Positions 1-5,722 of a DNA stretch of 5,724 bases are shown piece by piece. Below the pieces are notes generated by a model. That model ran no database searches and was not told the DNA's origin. It saw only the letters and a list, made by a program, of their open reading frames with translations. The DNA lies in the NCBI GenBank assembly GCA_028693695.1, contig JAQUUV010000143.1, forward strand, positions 1-5,724. The letters run 5' to 3'. Position 1 is the stretch's first letter, and each line of letters starts with the position of its first letter. This stretch comes from Syntrophomonas sp. (GTDB lineage: Bacteria > Bacillota > Syntrophomonadia > Syntrophomonadales > Syntrophomonadaceae). A program made the position numbers and the translations under genes.

Positions 1-507
1 ACCCTTTACATCTTTTACATTGTATTTGTAAAAATCGATGGGCTTTTAAAAATACCCCTTCCTGGAGTGGGTGTGGTGCCGGGTGTAGGCTTTGTTGCCA
101 CCATTCTTCTGCTTATCCTGGTAGGTTTTCTGGTATCCAACTTCCTTACCAAGAAGCTTTTTATATTATTGGATAATCTGCTCAACCGTCTTCCTCTCGT
201 GAAGCTTCTCTACGGATCAGTAAAGGATTTACTGAATGCCTTTGTCGGTGATAAAAAGAGCTTTAACAAACCGGTACTGGTAAAGCTCTCAGATGAGAGC
301 CACGCTCATGTCATGGGCTTTATCACCTGTGAATCCCTCAGCAATTTCGGCCTGGATGATTATGTAGCCGTCTATGTTCCTCAGTCCTATAATTTTGCAG
401 GACAGCTGCTGATTTTTCCCCGTGGTCATGTACAGCCCTTGGATTCTAACAGTGCTGATATGATGACATTCATTGTCTCCGGGGGAGTTGCCGGTAATTC
501 CGAATAA
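1..507 (+). CDS. DUF502 family membrane protein, 5' end cut off by window edge
   Basis: The frame is open from base 1, so the gene begins outside the window and 168 residues are visible. The GTG at 67 is an internal codon, not the start. Visible order: end of a first membrane segment (residues about 2-15, LYIFYIVFVKIDGLL), a Pro/Gly-rich turn (PLPGVGVVPGVG), a second membrane helix (about 31-46, ATILLLILVGFLVSNF), then the family stretch LLNRLPLVKLLYGSVKD and a soluble domain ending LLIFPRGHVQPLD and FIVSGGV. These blocks match the DUF502 pattern (Asn-Arg-Ile/Leu-Pro-Leu-Val, then a late SGG-Val). Family members are about 200 residues, so roughly 30-50 N-terminal residues are missing. The function is unknown; it should be a small integral membrane protein with a cytoplasmic beta-rich tail. 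It is probably co-transcribed with the DUF1540 gene 47 bases downstream. Confidence 0.88.
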   Translation, partial: TLYIFYIVFVKIDGLLKIPLPGVGVVPGVGFVATILLLILVGFLVSNFLTKKLFILLDNLLNRLPLVKLLYGSVKDLLNAFVGDKKSFNKPVLVKLSDESHAHVMGFITCESLSNFGLDDYVAVYVPQSYNFAGQLLIFPRGHVQPLDSNSADMMTFIVSGGVAGNSE

Positions 508-554
508 ATTTCAGAAAAGCTCACAAACTATAAAAAATATAGGGAGGTTTCTGA

Positions 555-782
555 ATGAGTGAAATGAATGGGAATCAGGCTATTGGTTGTAACGTCAGCA
601 GTTGCAAGCATTTTAATGACAGTAAATGTACTCTTTCCAATATCCAGGTTGGTGCCTGTACCAACGCCTCTACTGGCATAGCAGAAGACGAGACCCTATG
701 CATGAGTTATGAAAGGCGGGAAGACAAATCAGACGGTAAATCCCTGGATAATATGGTTTTTTCCCCAATACTCCCGATTTAA
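555..782 (+). CDS. Small cysteine-rich DUF1540 protein (75 aa)
   Basis: A 75-residue protein with the DUF1540 signature: GCNVSSCKHF, then KCTLSNIQVG, then a later Cys before an acidic tail. Cysteines sit at residues 12, 17, 25, 35 and 49. The C-x4-C-x7-C spacing plus Cys49 suggests a small metal-binding knuckle, by inference from the cysteine pattern; no activity is established for the family. The last 20 or so residues lie past the domain and look unstructured. The ATG start is well supported by AGGGAGGT at 541-548, six bases upstream. The gene follows the DUF502 gene on the same strand with a 47-base gap and no clear terminator between them, so an operon is likely. A hairpin at 797-821 follows the stop. 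DUF1540 proteins are common in spore-forming clostridia, which fits the rest of the window. Confidence 0.9.
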   Translation: MSEMNGNQAIGCNVSSCKHFNDSKCTLSNIQVGACTNASTGIAEDETLCMSYERREDKSDGKSLDNMVFSPILPI

Positions 783-796
783 ACTGACCTTGATGA

Positions 797-821
797 AAAC
801 AGGAGGGCAGTCCTCCTGTTT
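797..821. terminator. Bidirectional hairpin terminator between DUF1540 gene and tex
   Basis: A perfect 10-bp stem: AAACAGGAGG (797-806) pairs with CCTCCTGTTT (812-821) around the loop GCAGT. It lies 15 bases after the DUF1540 stop and 79 bases after the tex stop on the other strand, so it sits between convergent genes. On the minus strand the stem runs into TTTT; on the plus strand it is followed by the weaker tract TTTCCTCT. A shared terminator is the natural reading. The short U-tract makes efficiency uncertain. Confidence 0.75.
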
Positions 822-899
822 CCTCTCAGACCGTTGACAAAATCGAATCACGGGCTTTTCTCATGCCTTGATCTTCACTTCTGTCATCAGCCTGGCAAT

Positions 900-3080
900 C
901 TAATTAGACTTCATCGACAATGCCACTTTTCCTCGTTCTCGGTCAACCGACAATACCCGTACTGTTACTACATCTCCAACCGATACCACTTCCATAGGAT
1001 GGCGAATATAACGATCGGCCAGCTCAGACAGGTGTACTAATCCATCGTTCTTCACCCCGATATCCACGAAGGCTCCGAAGTCTACTACGTTTCTTACTGT
1101 CCCGGTTAGGGACATGCCTGTAGCCAGGTCTTCGATGCTTAGTACATCAGTCCTGAAAATGGGTAGAGGTAAATCCTCTCGTGGATCACGATGCGGCTTT
1201 AGCAAACAGTCAATCACATCTCTTAGGGTTGGCTCTCCTGCGCCCAGGCTTGAGGCCAACATTTTTATGTCTAAGGCTCCCAGTTTCGCCGCCAATGAAG
1301 CTTGCCCGATTTCGGCCGTGATTGCTGCGGCAACTTCAAGTACCTTCATCGCCAAATCATATGATTCCGGGTGGATGGCTGTGGCATCCAGTGGGTTTAA
1401 CCCTGCGGGCACCACCGATGCTCCCTTGTGGTCGCCAATAATGGCGCCCCCTTCATAGATACGCAGGAACCCGGCAGCCTGCTGAAATGACTTGGGGCCT
1501 AACTTGGCAACCTTCAGTAATTGTCTGCGGTTCTTAAATTTGCCGTTGGTATCACGGTATTCTACAATATTGTTAGCCACAGTAGAAGAAAGCCCTGAAA
1601 CATAGGATAGTAGAGACGCTGAAGCAGTGTTAAGGTCTACGCCTACCCTGTTTACAGCTGATTCTACAACTGCGGTCAGGTTCTCGTCCAATTTTTTCTG
1701 AGGAAGGTCATGCTGATATTGTCCTACCCCGATTGCCTTGGGCTCAATTTTCACCAGTTCCGCTAAAGGGTCCTGCACCCGCCGGGCTATGGATATGGCG
1801 CTCCGTTCCGCCACATCCAGTTTAGGAAATTCTTGGCCAGCCAGCTTGGAAGCTGAATAGACACTGGCCCCGGCTTCGCTAACGATAGTATAGGGTATTT
1901 GTAGATTCTGGTTCTTAATCATGGTTGCTACAAACTGCTCAGTTTCCCTGGAAGCCGTACCATTGCCGATTGCAATGGCGGTTACGTTGTACTTTTTAAT
2001 TCGTTTATTAAGAATTTCCTCTGCCTCTGCGACTTTCCTTTGGGGTGGCGTTGGGTAAACCACTCCCACCTCCAGCATTTTCCCAGTTTCATCCACTACC
2101 GTCCATTTGCAGCCAGTTCGGTAAGCTGGGTCTAAACCTAGAATAACCTGCCCTTTAATTGGAGGTTGCAGGAGAAGATTACCAAGGTTCTTGGCAAAGA
2201 TATTTATAGCGTGTACTTCCGCTTTTTCACTTAGTTCATTTCTTAGATCCCGCTCGATTGATGGCTTAATGAGCCTGGAATAACTGTCATCTATGGCTTC
2301 TGTGACATAAAAAGCGGTGATACCGGGTTTCACATAGAGTCTAATTAAATAGTCGACAATTTTTTCAACCCCAACGGAGACCGAGACTTTGAGTATTTCT
2401 TCTCTTTCACCCCGGTTAATAGCCAGTATACGGTGCGGAGGAATCTTACTCACCGCTTCCTGGTAATCATAATACATCCGGTAAGGTGATTCCTTCTTGA
2501 CGTCTTTGGTGCTAACAACGAGTATGCCCTGTTTGCGGCTGTATTCTCGTATCCAACGCCTTGCTGTTGCGTCTTCCGACACTTGCTCGGCAATAATATC
2601 CATAGCGCCCTGTAAGGCGACTTCAATGGTGAGAACCTGATCGGAGAGATACTGTGCTGCTTCCTCCTCAATATTCCCTTTGGCAGGGAAAGAAAGTAGG
2701 TAGTCAGCTAAAGCTTGAAGCCCTTTATCACGAGCCATTGATGCCCGGGTTTTTCGTTTTTGCCGAAAGGGGAGATAGATGTCATCGATCTCGATGATTT
2801 TTACAGCCTTGTTAATTTGCATCACCAAATCATCGGTGAGCTTACCCTGCCCATCGATAAGACGTATTACTTCTTCTTTCCTTTGCTCCAGGTTACGGTG
2901 GAATTTTAAACGTTCTTCGATTAAACGAATTTCGTTCTCGTCAAGTCCTCCGGTAACCTCTTTGCGATAACGAGCAATAAACGGAACGGTATTACTATCA
3001 TCTAATAATCGAGCTACCGCCTTTATTTGTTTGATAGATATATTTGCTTCTGCAACGATCCGGTTTAATATCTGTTCCAG
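900..3080 (-). CDS. tex: Tex, S1-domain RNA-binding transcription accessory protein; apparent CTG start
   Basis: Tex is a conserved cytoplasmic nucleic-acid-binding protein linked to transcription. Using the CTG at 3080 it is 726 residues, close to the usual 715-780. Domain order: N-terminal helical Tex region (1-about 190, with NTVPFIARYRKEVTGGLDE near 30-48 and IYLPFRQKRKTRA near 101-113); YqgF/RNase H-like domain starting LGLDPAYRTGCK (314-325); helix-hairpin-helix region (about 480-540, VNRVGVDLNTAS and KLGPKSFQQAAGFLRI); NPLDATAIHPESY; and a C-terminal S1 domain (about 654-726, GTVRNVVDFGAFVDIGVKNDGLVH). The frame is open back to 3095, and residues 1-84 are clearly Tex, yet no ATG, GTG or TTG occurs upstream of the TTG at 2828. 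That TTG would delete conserved sequence. GGAG at 3092-3089 sits 8 bases before the CTG. Residues 545-561 look like an insertion. The gene lies downstream of a 54-residue gene, probably co-transcribed. Confidence 0.96.
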   Translation of the reverse strand: MEQILNRIVAEANISIKQIKAVARLLDDSNTVPFIARYRKEVTGGLDENEIRLIEERLKFHRNLEQRKEEVIRLIDGQGKLTDDLVMQINKAVKIIEIDDIYLPFRQKRKTRASMARDKGLQALADYLLSFPAKGNIEEEAAQYLSDQVLTIEVALQGAMDIIAEQVSEDATARRWIREYSRKQGILVVSTKDVKKESPYRMYYDYQEAVSKIPPHRILAINRGEREEILKVSVSVGVEKIVDYLIRLYVKPGITAFYVTEAIDDSYSRLIKPSIERDLRNELSEKAEVHAINIFAKNLGNLLLQPPIKGQVILGLDPAYRTGCKWTVVDETGKMLEVGVVYPTPPQRKVAEAEEILNKRIKKYNVTAIAIGNGTASRETEQFVATMIKNQNLQIPYTIVSEAGASVYSASKLAGQEFPKLDVAERSAISIARRVQDPLAELVKIEPKAIGVGQYQHDLPQKKLDENLTAVVESAVNRVGVDLNTASASLLSYVSGLSSTVANNIVEYRDTNGKFKNRRQLLKVAKLGPKSFQQAAGFLRIYEGGAIIGDHKGASVVPAGLNPLDATAIHPESYDLAMKVLEVAAAITAEIGQASLAAKLGALDIKMLASSLGAGEPTLRDVIDCLLKPHRDPREDLPLPIFRTDVLSIEDLATGMSLTGTVRNVVDFGAFVDIGVKNDGLVHLSELADRYIRHPMEVVSVGDVVTVRVLSVDRERGKVALSMKSN

Positions 3081-3096
3081 AGATAATACTCCCTTT
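3078..3096 (-). promoter_or_regulatory. Ribosome binding site placing a CTG start for tex
   Basis: Read on the minus strand, AAAGGGAG (3096-3089) is followed by eight bases and then CTG (3080-3078), the first codon of a reading that begins (M)EQILNRIVAEANISIKQ. Tex homologues generally begin a few residues before this kind of sequence. An ATG overlapping the site at 3099-3097 is in another frame: it gives a 33-codon peptide and lacks a good Shine-Dalgarno of its own. Initiation at CTG is an inference from spacing and homology. A one-base sequencing or assembly error near here is the main alternative. Confidence 0.6.
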
Positions 3097-3130
3097 CATC
3101 TTCGGCATATGTTTGCTCGCCAAATATCAC

Positions 3131-3163
3131 AAACAGAGGGTCGATAGAACCTTCCCCCTGTTT
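3131..3163 (-). repeat. Imperfect hairpin, degenerate relative of the REP-like repeat, in tex leader
   Basis: Read on the minus strand, AAACAGGGGG (3163-3154) pairs with CCCTCTGTTT (3140-3131), ten pairs including one G-T, around a 13-base loop. The top of the first arm and the loop contain GGGGAAGGTTCT, which differs at one base from GGGGACGGTTCT in the hairpin at 4018-4046, same orientation. It lies between the 54-residue gene and tex. The bases after it are not a run of T, so it is a poor intrinsic terminator. It could act as an mRNA processing or stability element. Confidence 0.5.
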
Positions 3164-3195
3164 GACATCCTTCAAAAAGATCCAACGTATTTAGT

Positions 3196-3360
3196 TTACT
3201 TAGGTGGAAGACCACCTTTTTTCTGCTTCTTATTGCCGGGGCTGCTGGTGCCGAAACGATCCTCCGGCCCACGCTTCATGCTGCCCTGGGATGCGCTCTT
3301 TTCCTTCTTCTTTTCGATAAGTTGGCGCATTATTTCTAAGCCTTTATTATTATCATCCAT
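3196..3360 (-). CDS. Small basic hypothetical protein (54 aa), upstream of tex
   Basis: A 54-residue, strongly charged protein starting MDDNNKGLEIMRQLIEKKKE. An N-terminal helix (about 4-22) is followed by a Gly/Pro/Lys/Ser-rich, probably disordered tail with SASQGSMKRGP and a lysine-rich end (NKKQKKGGLPPK). No membrane segment, signal peptide or cysteine is present. I do not recognise a named family. The start at 3360 is preferred over the in-frame start at 3390 because AGGAGGT (3375-3369) lies just upstream of it and a promoter -10 at 3396-3401 would put the mRNA start near 3389. Tex starts 115 bases downstream with no convincing terminator between, so the two probably share a transcript. 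The basic, disordered character would suit RNA or ribosome binding, which is inference only. Confidence 0.75.
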   Translation of the reverse strand: MDDNNKGLEIMRQLIEKKKEKSASQGSMKRGPEDRFGTSSPGNKKQKKGGLPPK

Positions 3361-3395
3361 AATTTTTGACCTCCTAGATCTTATTACCATTAATT

Positions 3396-3404
3396 ATTAT
3401 ATCA
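3396..3404 (-). promoter_or_regulatory. Extended -10 promoter for the small-protein/tex unit
   Basis: On the minus strand TGATATAAT (3404-3396) is a perfect extended -10 element: TGn followed directly by TATAAT. Only a weak -35 (GTATTT or TATTTA) is found 16-17 bases upstream, as is usual for extended -10 promoters. The predicted start near 3389 is about 13 bases upstream of the AGGAGGT ribosome binding site of the 54-residue gene. The stop codon of the preceding minus-strand ORF lies inside this -10 box. Confidence 0.6.
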
Positions 3405-3624
3405 CAGGCTTATGTAGTAAATACCCTTTAGACCAATACCGAAAATCAAATAAGTCCCTTTCAGGTCTTACTTGGATATGAATACTTTCCTCACAACCTG
3501 CATCAACTACCACTGCTTCTTTCCCTTTGTTGGTTTCAATTATTTCTTGAACCTTGGGGCTTCCTGTAGCTTTGATAATTAAATCAATTTCAGAAATAGA
3601 TAATGTCTGGGAACATTGGCACAT
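3397..3624 (-). CDS. Hypothetical protein (75 aa), start chosen at internal ATG
   Basis: I do not recognise this protein. It reads MCQCSQTLSISEIDLIIKAT at the start, continues through EIIETNKGKEAVVVDAGCEE, and ends in an aromatic, basic tail (DFRYWSKGYLLHKPVI). It is soluble, with Cys at 2, 4 and 44; the C-x-C at the very N-terminus could bind metal, but this is speculative. The frame is open back to an ATG at 3735 (112 aa), but that ATG directly follows a stop, has no Shine-Dalgarno, and leaves only 31 bases to the divergent gene. The ATG at 3624 has GGGAG at 3636-3632, seven bases upstream, and a perfect TATAAT at 3666-3661, so I prefer it. The stop overlaps the next promoter. It may be a real lineage-specific gene or the remnant of a longer one. 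Confidence 0.45.
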   Translation of the reverse strand: MCQCSQTLSISEIDLIIKATGSPKVQEIIETNKGKEAVVVDAGCEESIHIQVRPERDLFDFRYWSKGYLLHKPVI

Positions 3625-3660
3625 TTTTCTGCTCCCATATGTTAACAGCTTGCTCAACAC

Positions 3661-3666
3661 ATTATA
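3661..3666 (-). promoter_or_regulatory. Candidate -10 box for the 75-aa ORF
   Basis: Minus strand TATAAT (3666-3661), 24 bases before the GGGAG ribosome binding site at 3636-3632. The best -35 candidates at 17-18 bases (TTAGTA, TTTAGT) are poor matches. Its position inside the longer reading of the frame argues that the shorter start is used. Confidence 0.35.
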
Positions 3667-3766
3667 ATCTGCCTGCTTAATAATACTAAAACCACAAGGA
3701 TAGTCTACCTTCCTAATTAACAAAATCCTTGTCATTCATAATAAACACAAGGAAAGAGGGATAATA

Positions 3767-3991
3767 TTGCTCACTAGAGATGGAGTTATAGCCCGTTATA
3801 TTTTTGCTTTTTGTTTTTTCTTCCTTTCAGGCAGCGAATTAATTACCGGATGGTGTGCTACTGTAAGTGGGGTTCTGGGAACCATTGAATTTGCCACTGC
3901 GGTTCTTTGGTATTCTCCGCTGTATGATTGGGCAGAGTACTTGAAATCAAAAGCAGAACCGCAAATAATTCCTAAACAAGATAAGCTATAG
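3767..3991 (+). CDS. Small two-helix membrane protein (74 aa), possibly DUF2892/YgaP-like
   Basis: A 74-residue protein beginning at TTG, with GGAAAGAGGG (3751-3760) six bases upstream supporting that start. It has a short polar N-terminus (LTRDGVIAR), a first hydrophobic helix (about 10-28, YIFAFCFFFLSGSELITGW), a second (about 30-49, including GVLGTIEFATAVLWYSP), then a hydrophilic tail rich in Lys and Pro. The arrangement, an Arg before helix one, a Gly in the middle of helix two, and an aromatic/Cys-Pro-Leu-Tyr-type end (WYSPLYDW), recalls the DUF2892 membrane domain found alone or on YgaP rhodaneses. The usual Cys before Pro-Leu-Tyr is Ser here, so the assignment is tentative. It should sit in the cytoplasmic membrane; its role is unknown. 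It stands alone, divergent from the 75-aa ORF and convergent with the 474-aa gene, with the hairpin repeat 27 bases past its stop. Confidence 0.62.
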   Translation: MLTRDGVIARYIFAFCFFFLSGSELITGWCATVSGVLGTIEFATAVLWYSPLYDWAEYLKSKAEPQIIPKQDKL

Positions 3992-4008
3992 CCAAAAAAC
4001 CTGAACAG

Positions 4009-4046
4009 TGCGACAGTTGCGACACGAGAACCGTCCCCGTGTCGCA
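4009..4046. repeat. REP-like inverted repeat between convergent genes
   Basis: A perfect 9-bp inverted repeat: TGCGACACG (4018-4026) pairs with CGTGTCGCA (4038-4046) around the 11-base loop AGAACCGTCCC. An extra direct copy of TGCGACA at 4009-4015 precedes it with a 9-base period. It is GC-rich in an otherwise AT-rich stretch and lies one base from the stop of the 474-aa gene. From memory, palindromes with a GGGGACGGTTCT core are dispersed in many copies in Peptococcaceae-like genomes, so I read it as one copy of a dispersed REP-type element. It may also end or stabilise the two convergent transcripts; the plus-strand exit is mildly T-rich (TTTACATATT). Confidence 0.75.
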
Positions 4047-4047
4047 T

Positions 4048-5472
4048 TTACATATTATAAAATGCCAGATTACCTTCCAATTCGGCATCGAGAGGAGCAT
4101 TTGACTTGACTAGTTGAGAATAATGAGCCTGAATTACCTTATGGTGTTTAATTCGCGATCCTTCATATTTAACAATGTATTGATTATATAAAGGATGTTT
4201 TTCCAAGTTGGCCCGAATTGTTTTTGAAAAAGGGCAATATTTGAAAAATATCTCTCTAGCCACTTTATTCAGGCGAATTAAGCCTTTGGATTCATAATTA
4301 ATCCAGGTATGGTAATCCGATGCAAATATTTCTCTAACATTATTTCGATATTTAGCGACTTGCGTCTTGATTTTCTCCTTGGCATCGTTTGATAATTCCC
4401 CATTTTTCTTATAAAACTGCAAGTAATTACTATAATCAGCCGTTAAGGAACCTTGGTTCTCACCATTTCGAGCATAACTGAACATGTTTTTTGATAAATC
4501 CCATCGAAATCTTGCTACTACCTCTATCATCGAATTATCCAAATCCTCATCAGTAAAAATTGGAAAAATAAAACGACCTGGGGAGCTTTTTACTCTACCC
4601 GTTATTTCCTGCCACATTACTGCCCGGGAGCCAAATGTCGGCATTAAAATTAAATCAGGCAGAACTGATTTCATTATCAGCTCTTTTTTTATCCCTTTTT
4701 CTGGTAAGTTGTAAACAATTTCCCGGTGAAAAGCAGAGAAATCTATCTCTAAAATCCTATTTAGGCTTTCTGCAATCATCTCATATGTAACCAAAGCTTT
4801 CGATAATTCCTTACTTATCATTCTACTATGGAGTATTGGAAAATATCGGCTTATTTGACCACAACAAAGCCTCTGGCCGATATTAAAAAGATTGTTCATT
4901 TCATGGCCAAGCCTGCCATCTGCGTTATTGTCATATCCATTTTTATCCTTATCATAAAGCTCTCCGCGCTTCTTCTTTTCCCTAAAAACTTCATAATAAT
5001 CTAAACCAAATTCATTAACAGAAGGTTCTTCTTCTTTATTTAAGATTTTTTCCAGCCAGTCTTTAATATAATAAATTGAACATTGTACCTGAGTGACTGG
5101 TTTTTCGACCATCTCATAAAGATCAATGACTTGTTTGGGTTCTAAAAGTTTTTCGTCCATATATGCATATCTAAGAAACATCTTGTATAGCCGGCTAGGG
5201 TTATTTTCAAGAGTTACTTTTCTTAGTACCGAACTATAAATTTCGAAAAAGTCGGAACTGATTGCATCTCTGATTTTTAAGGCTTCCTGGTCTACCAAAG
5301 AATTATTTGCCAAATTTCTATACTTTTCGAGATTAATCTTAAATATAAAAGCACGTTCTTGAGATATGTCAGCGTAATTCAGAATTTTTGTAGTACTATT
5401 TATAAGTTCCTCGGGAATACTATCTATCCCCTCATATATTTCGGTTGTGGCCTGATCAATTCTTGTACTCAT
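4048..5472 (-). CDS. Unrecognised 474-aa soluble protein with an EF-hand-like loop
   Basis: I cannot assign a function. The protein is mostly helical, with no signal peptide or membrane segment. Residues 1-165 are acidic and helical; 161-170 are very basic (EVFREKKKRG); 174-185 read DKDKNGYDNNAD, which fits the D-x-D-x-N-G...D calcium-loop pattern except that position 8 is Asp, not hydrophobic. A Cys pair follows (RLCCGQ, 201-206). The C-terminal third looks most family-like: LMPTFGSRAVMWQEITGR (276-293), RFRWDLSKNMFSYAR (321-335), LTADYSNYLQFYKKNGELS (343-361), DYHTWINYESKGLIRLNK (386-403) and YCPFSKTIR (412-420). Conserved-looking Trp, Arg, Tyr and Pro suggest a folded domain. I have only a weak memory of similar stretches in uncharacterised clostridial proteins. 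Start: ATG at 5472 with GGGGTGA (5487-5481) eight bases upstream. Codon use is AT-richer than in tex. It appears monocistronic. Confidence 0.85.
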   Translation of the reverse strand: MSTRIDQATTEIYEGIDSIPEELINSTTKILNYADISQERAFIFKINLEKYRNLANNSLVDQEALKIRDAISSDFFEIYSSVLRKVTLENNPSRLYKMFLRYAYMDEKLLEPKQVIDLYEMVEKPVTQVQCSIYYIKDWLEKILNKEEEPSVNEFGLDYYEVFREKKKRGELYDKDKNGYDNNADGRLGHEMNNLFNIGQRLCCGQISRYFPILHSRMISKELSKALVTYEMIAESLNRILEIDFSAFHREIVYNLPEKGIKKELIMKSVLPDLILMPTFGSRAVMWQEITGRVKSSPGRFIFPIFTDEDLDNSMIEVVARFRWDLSKNMFSYARNGENQGSLTADYSNYLQFYKKNGELSNDAKEKIKTQVAKYRNNVREIFASDYHTWINYESKGLIRLNKVAREIFFKYCPFSKTIRANLEKHPLYNQYIVKYEGSRIKHHKVIQAHYSQLVKSNAPLDAELEGNLAFYNM

Positions 5473-5698
5473 TTAATACTTCACCCCAATTCAATCTAAA
5501 ACCAGTTTTTGTTAATCATTAAAAAAACATTAAAATAGACTTTCGTACCAGGCTTTTAATATTCACCTTCTCCCCATCAGATTGTATTTTCGCTTCTTAT
5601 TTATCTTTTCGATATGTATAAATATATATACACACCCATACAATTTATTTTTTCACATATTTATCCTATTTTGTTAATTATACGCCCGCCCGTCCGCC
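5473..5698. other. AT-rich gene-free leader upstream of the 474-aa gene
   Basis: No plausible gene is seen in these 226 bases. The ribosome binding site of the 474-aa gene is at 5481-5487. A near-perfect 18-base palindrome (TGTATAAAT/ATATATACA, 5615-5632; 8 of 9 pairs) is bracketed by a 7-base inverted repeat, ATTGTAT (5581-5587) and ATACAAT (5638-5644). A minus-strand TATAAT occurs at 5682-5677 but has no good -35. A second, weaker -10-like tract lies at 5533-5538 (TATTTT on the minus strand). A GC-rich patch, CGCCCGCCCGTCCGCC (5683-5698), abuts the downstream terminator. The promoter could not be fixed with confidence. I match no known riboswitch class. Confidence 0.5.
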
Positions 5699-5722
5699 AA
5701 AAAAAGAGACCCTTTCGGGTCT
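5699..5722 (-). terminator. Strong intrinsic terminator for a minus-strand gene beyond the window
   Basis: Read on the minus strand: stem AGACCC (5722-5717), GAAA tetraloop, GGGTCT (5712-5707), one C, then seven T (5705-5699). This is a textbook Rho-independent terminator in the minus direction only. It implies a minus-strand transcription unit ending just right of the window and insulates the 474-aa gene from it. Confidence 0.85.

Noticed and set aside
528..542. Palindrome CTATA-AAAAA-TATAG before the DUF1540 gene
   Set aside because: Short, pure AT arms overlapping the ribosome binding site; no -35 is properly spaced, so neither promoter nor operator can be supported.
1114..1458. 114-codon plus-strand ORF
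   Set aside because: It lies wholly antisense to the conserved 3' half of tex; its composition is a shadow of that coding frame and no ribosome binding site is evident.
2829..3099. Frameshifted (pseudogene) tex with N-terminus in another frame
   Set aside because: Translation shows the N-terminal 84 residues are in the same frame as the rest of tex; only the start codon is unusual, so there is no internal frameshift.
3202..3222. Plus-strand hairpin AGGTGG-AAGA-CCACCT followed by T6, looking like an intrinsic terminator
   Set aside because: It lies in the 3' coding end of the 54-residue minus-strand gene (encoding KKGGLPPK) and no plus-strand gene precedes it; most likely a by-product of the codons, though it could stop antisense transcription.
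3044..3481. 145-codon plus-strand ORF
   Set aside because: It runs antisense across the tex start, the 54-residue gene and its promoter, has no Shine-Dalgarno, and reads like translated lysine-rich antisense (many Phe/Leu).
3796..4047. 83-codon minus-strand ORF
   Set aside because: It is antisense to the 74-residue membrane protein and begins inside the hairpin repeat; the sense frame has better helices and a ribosome binding site.
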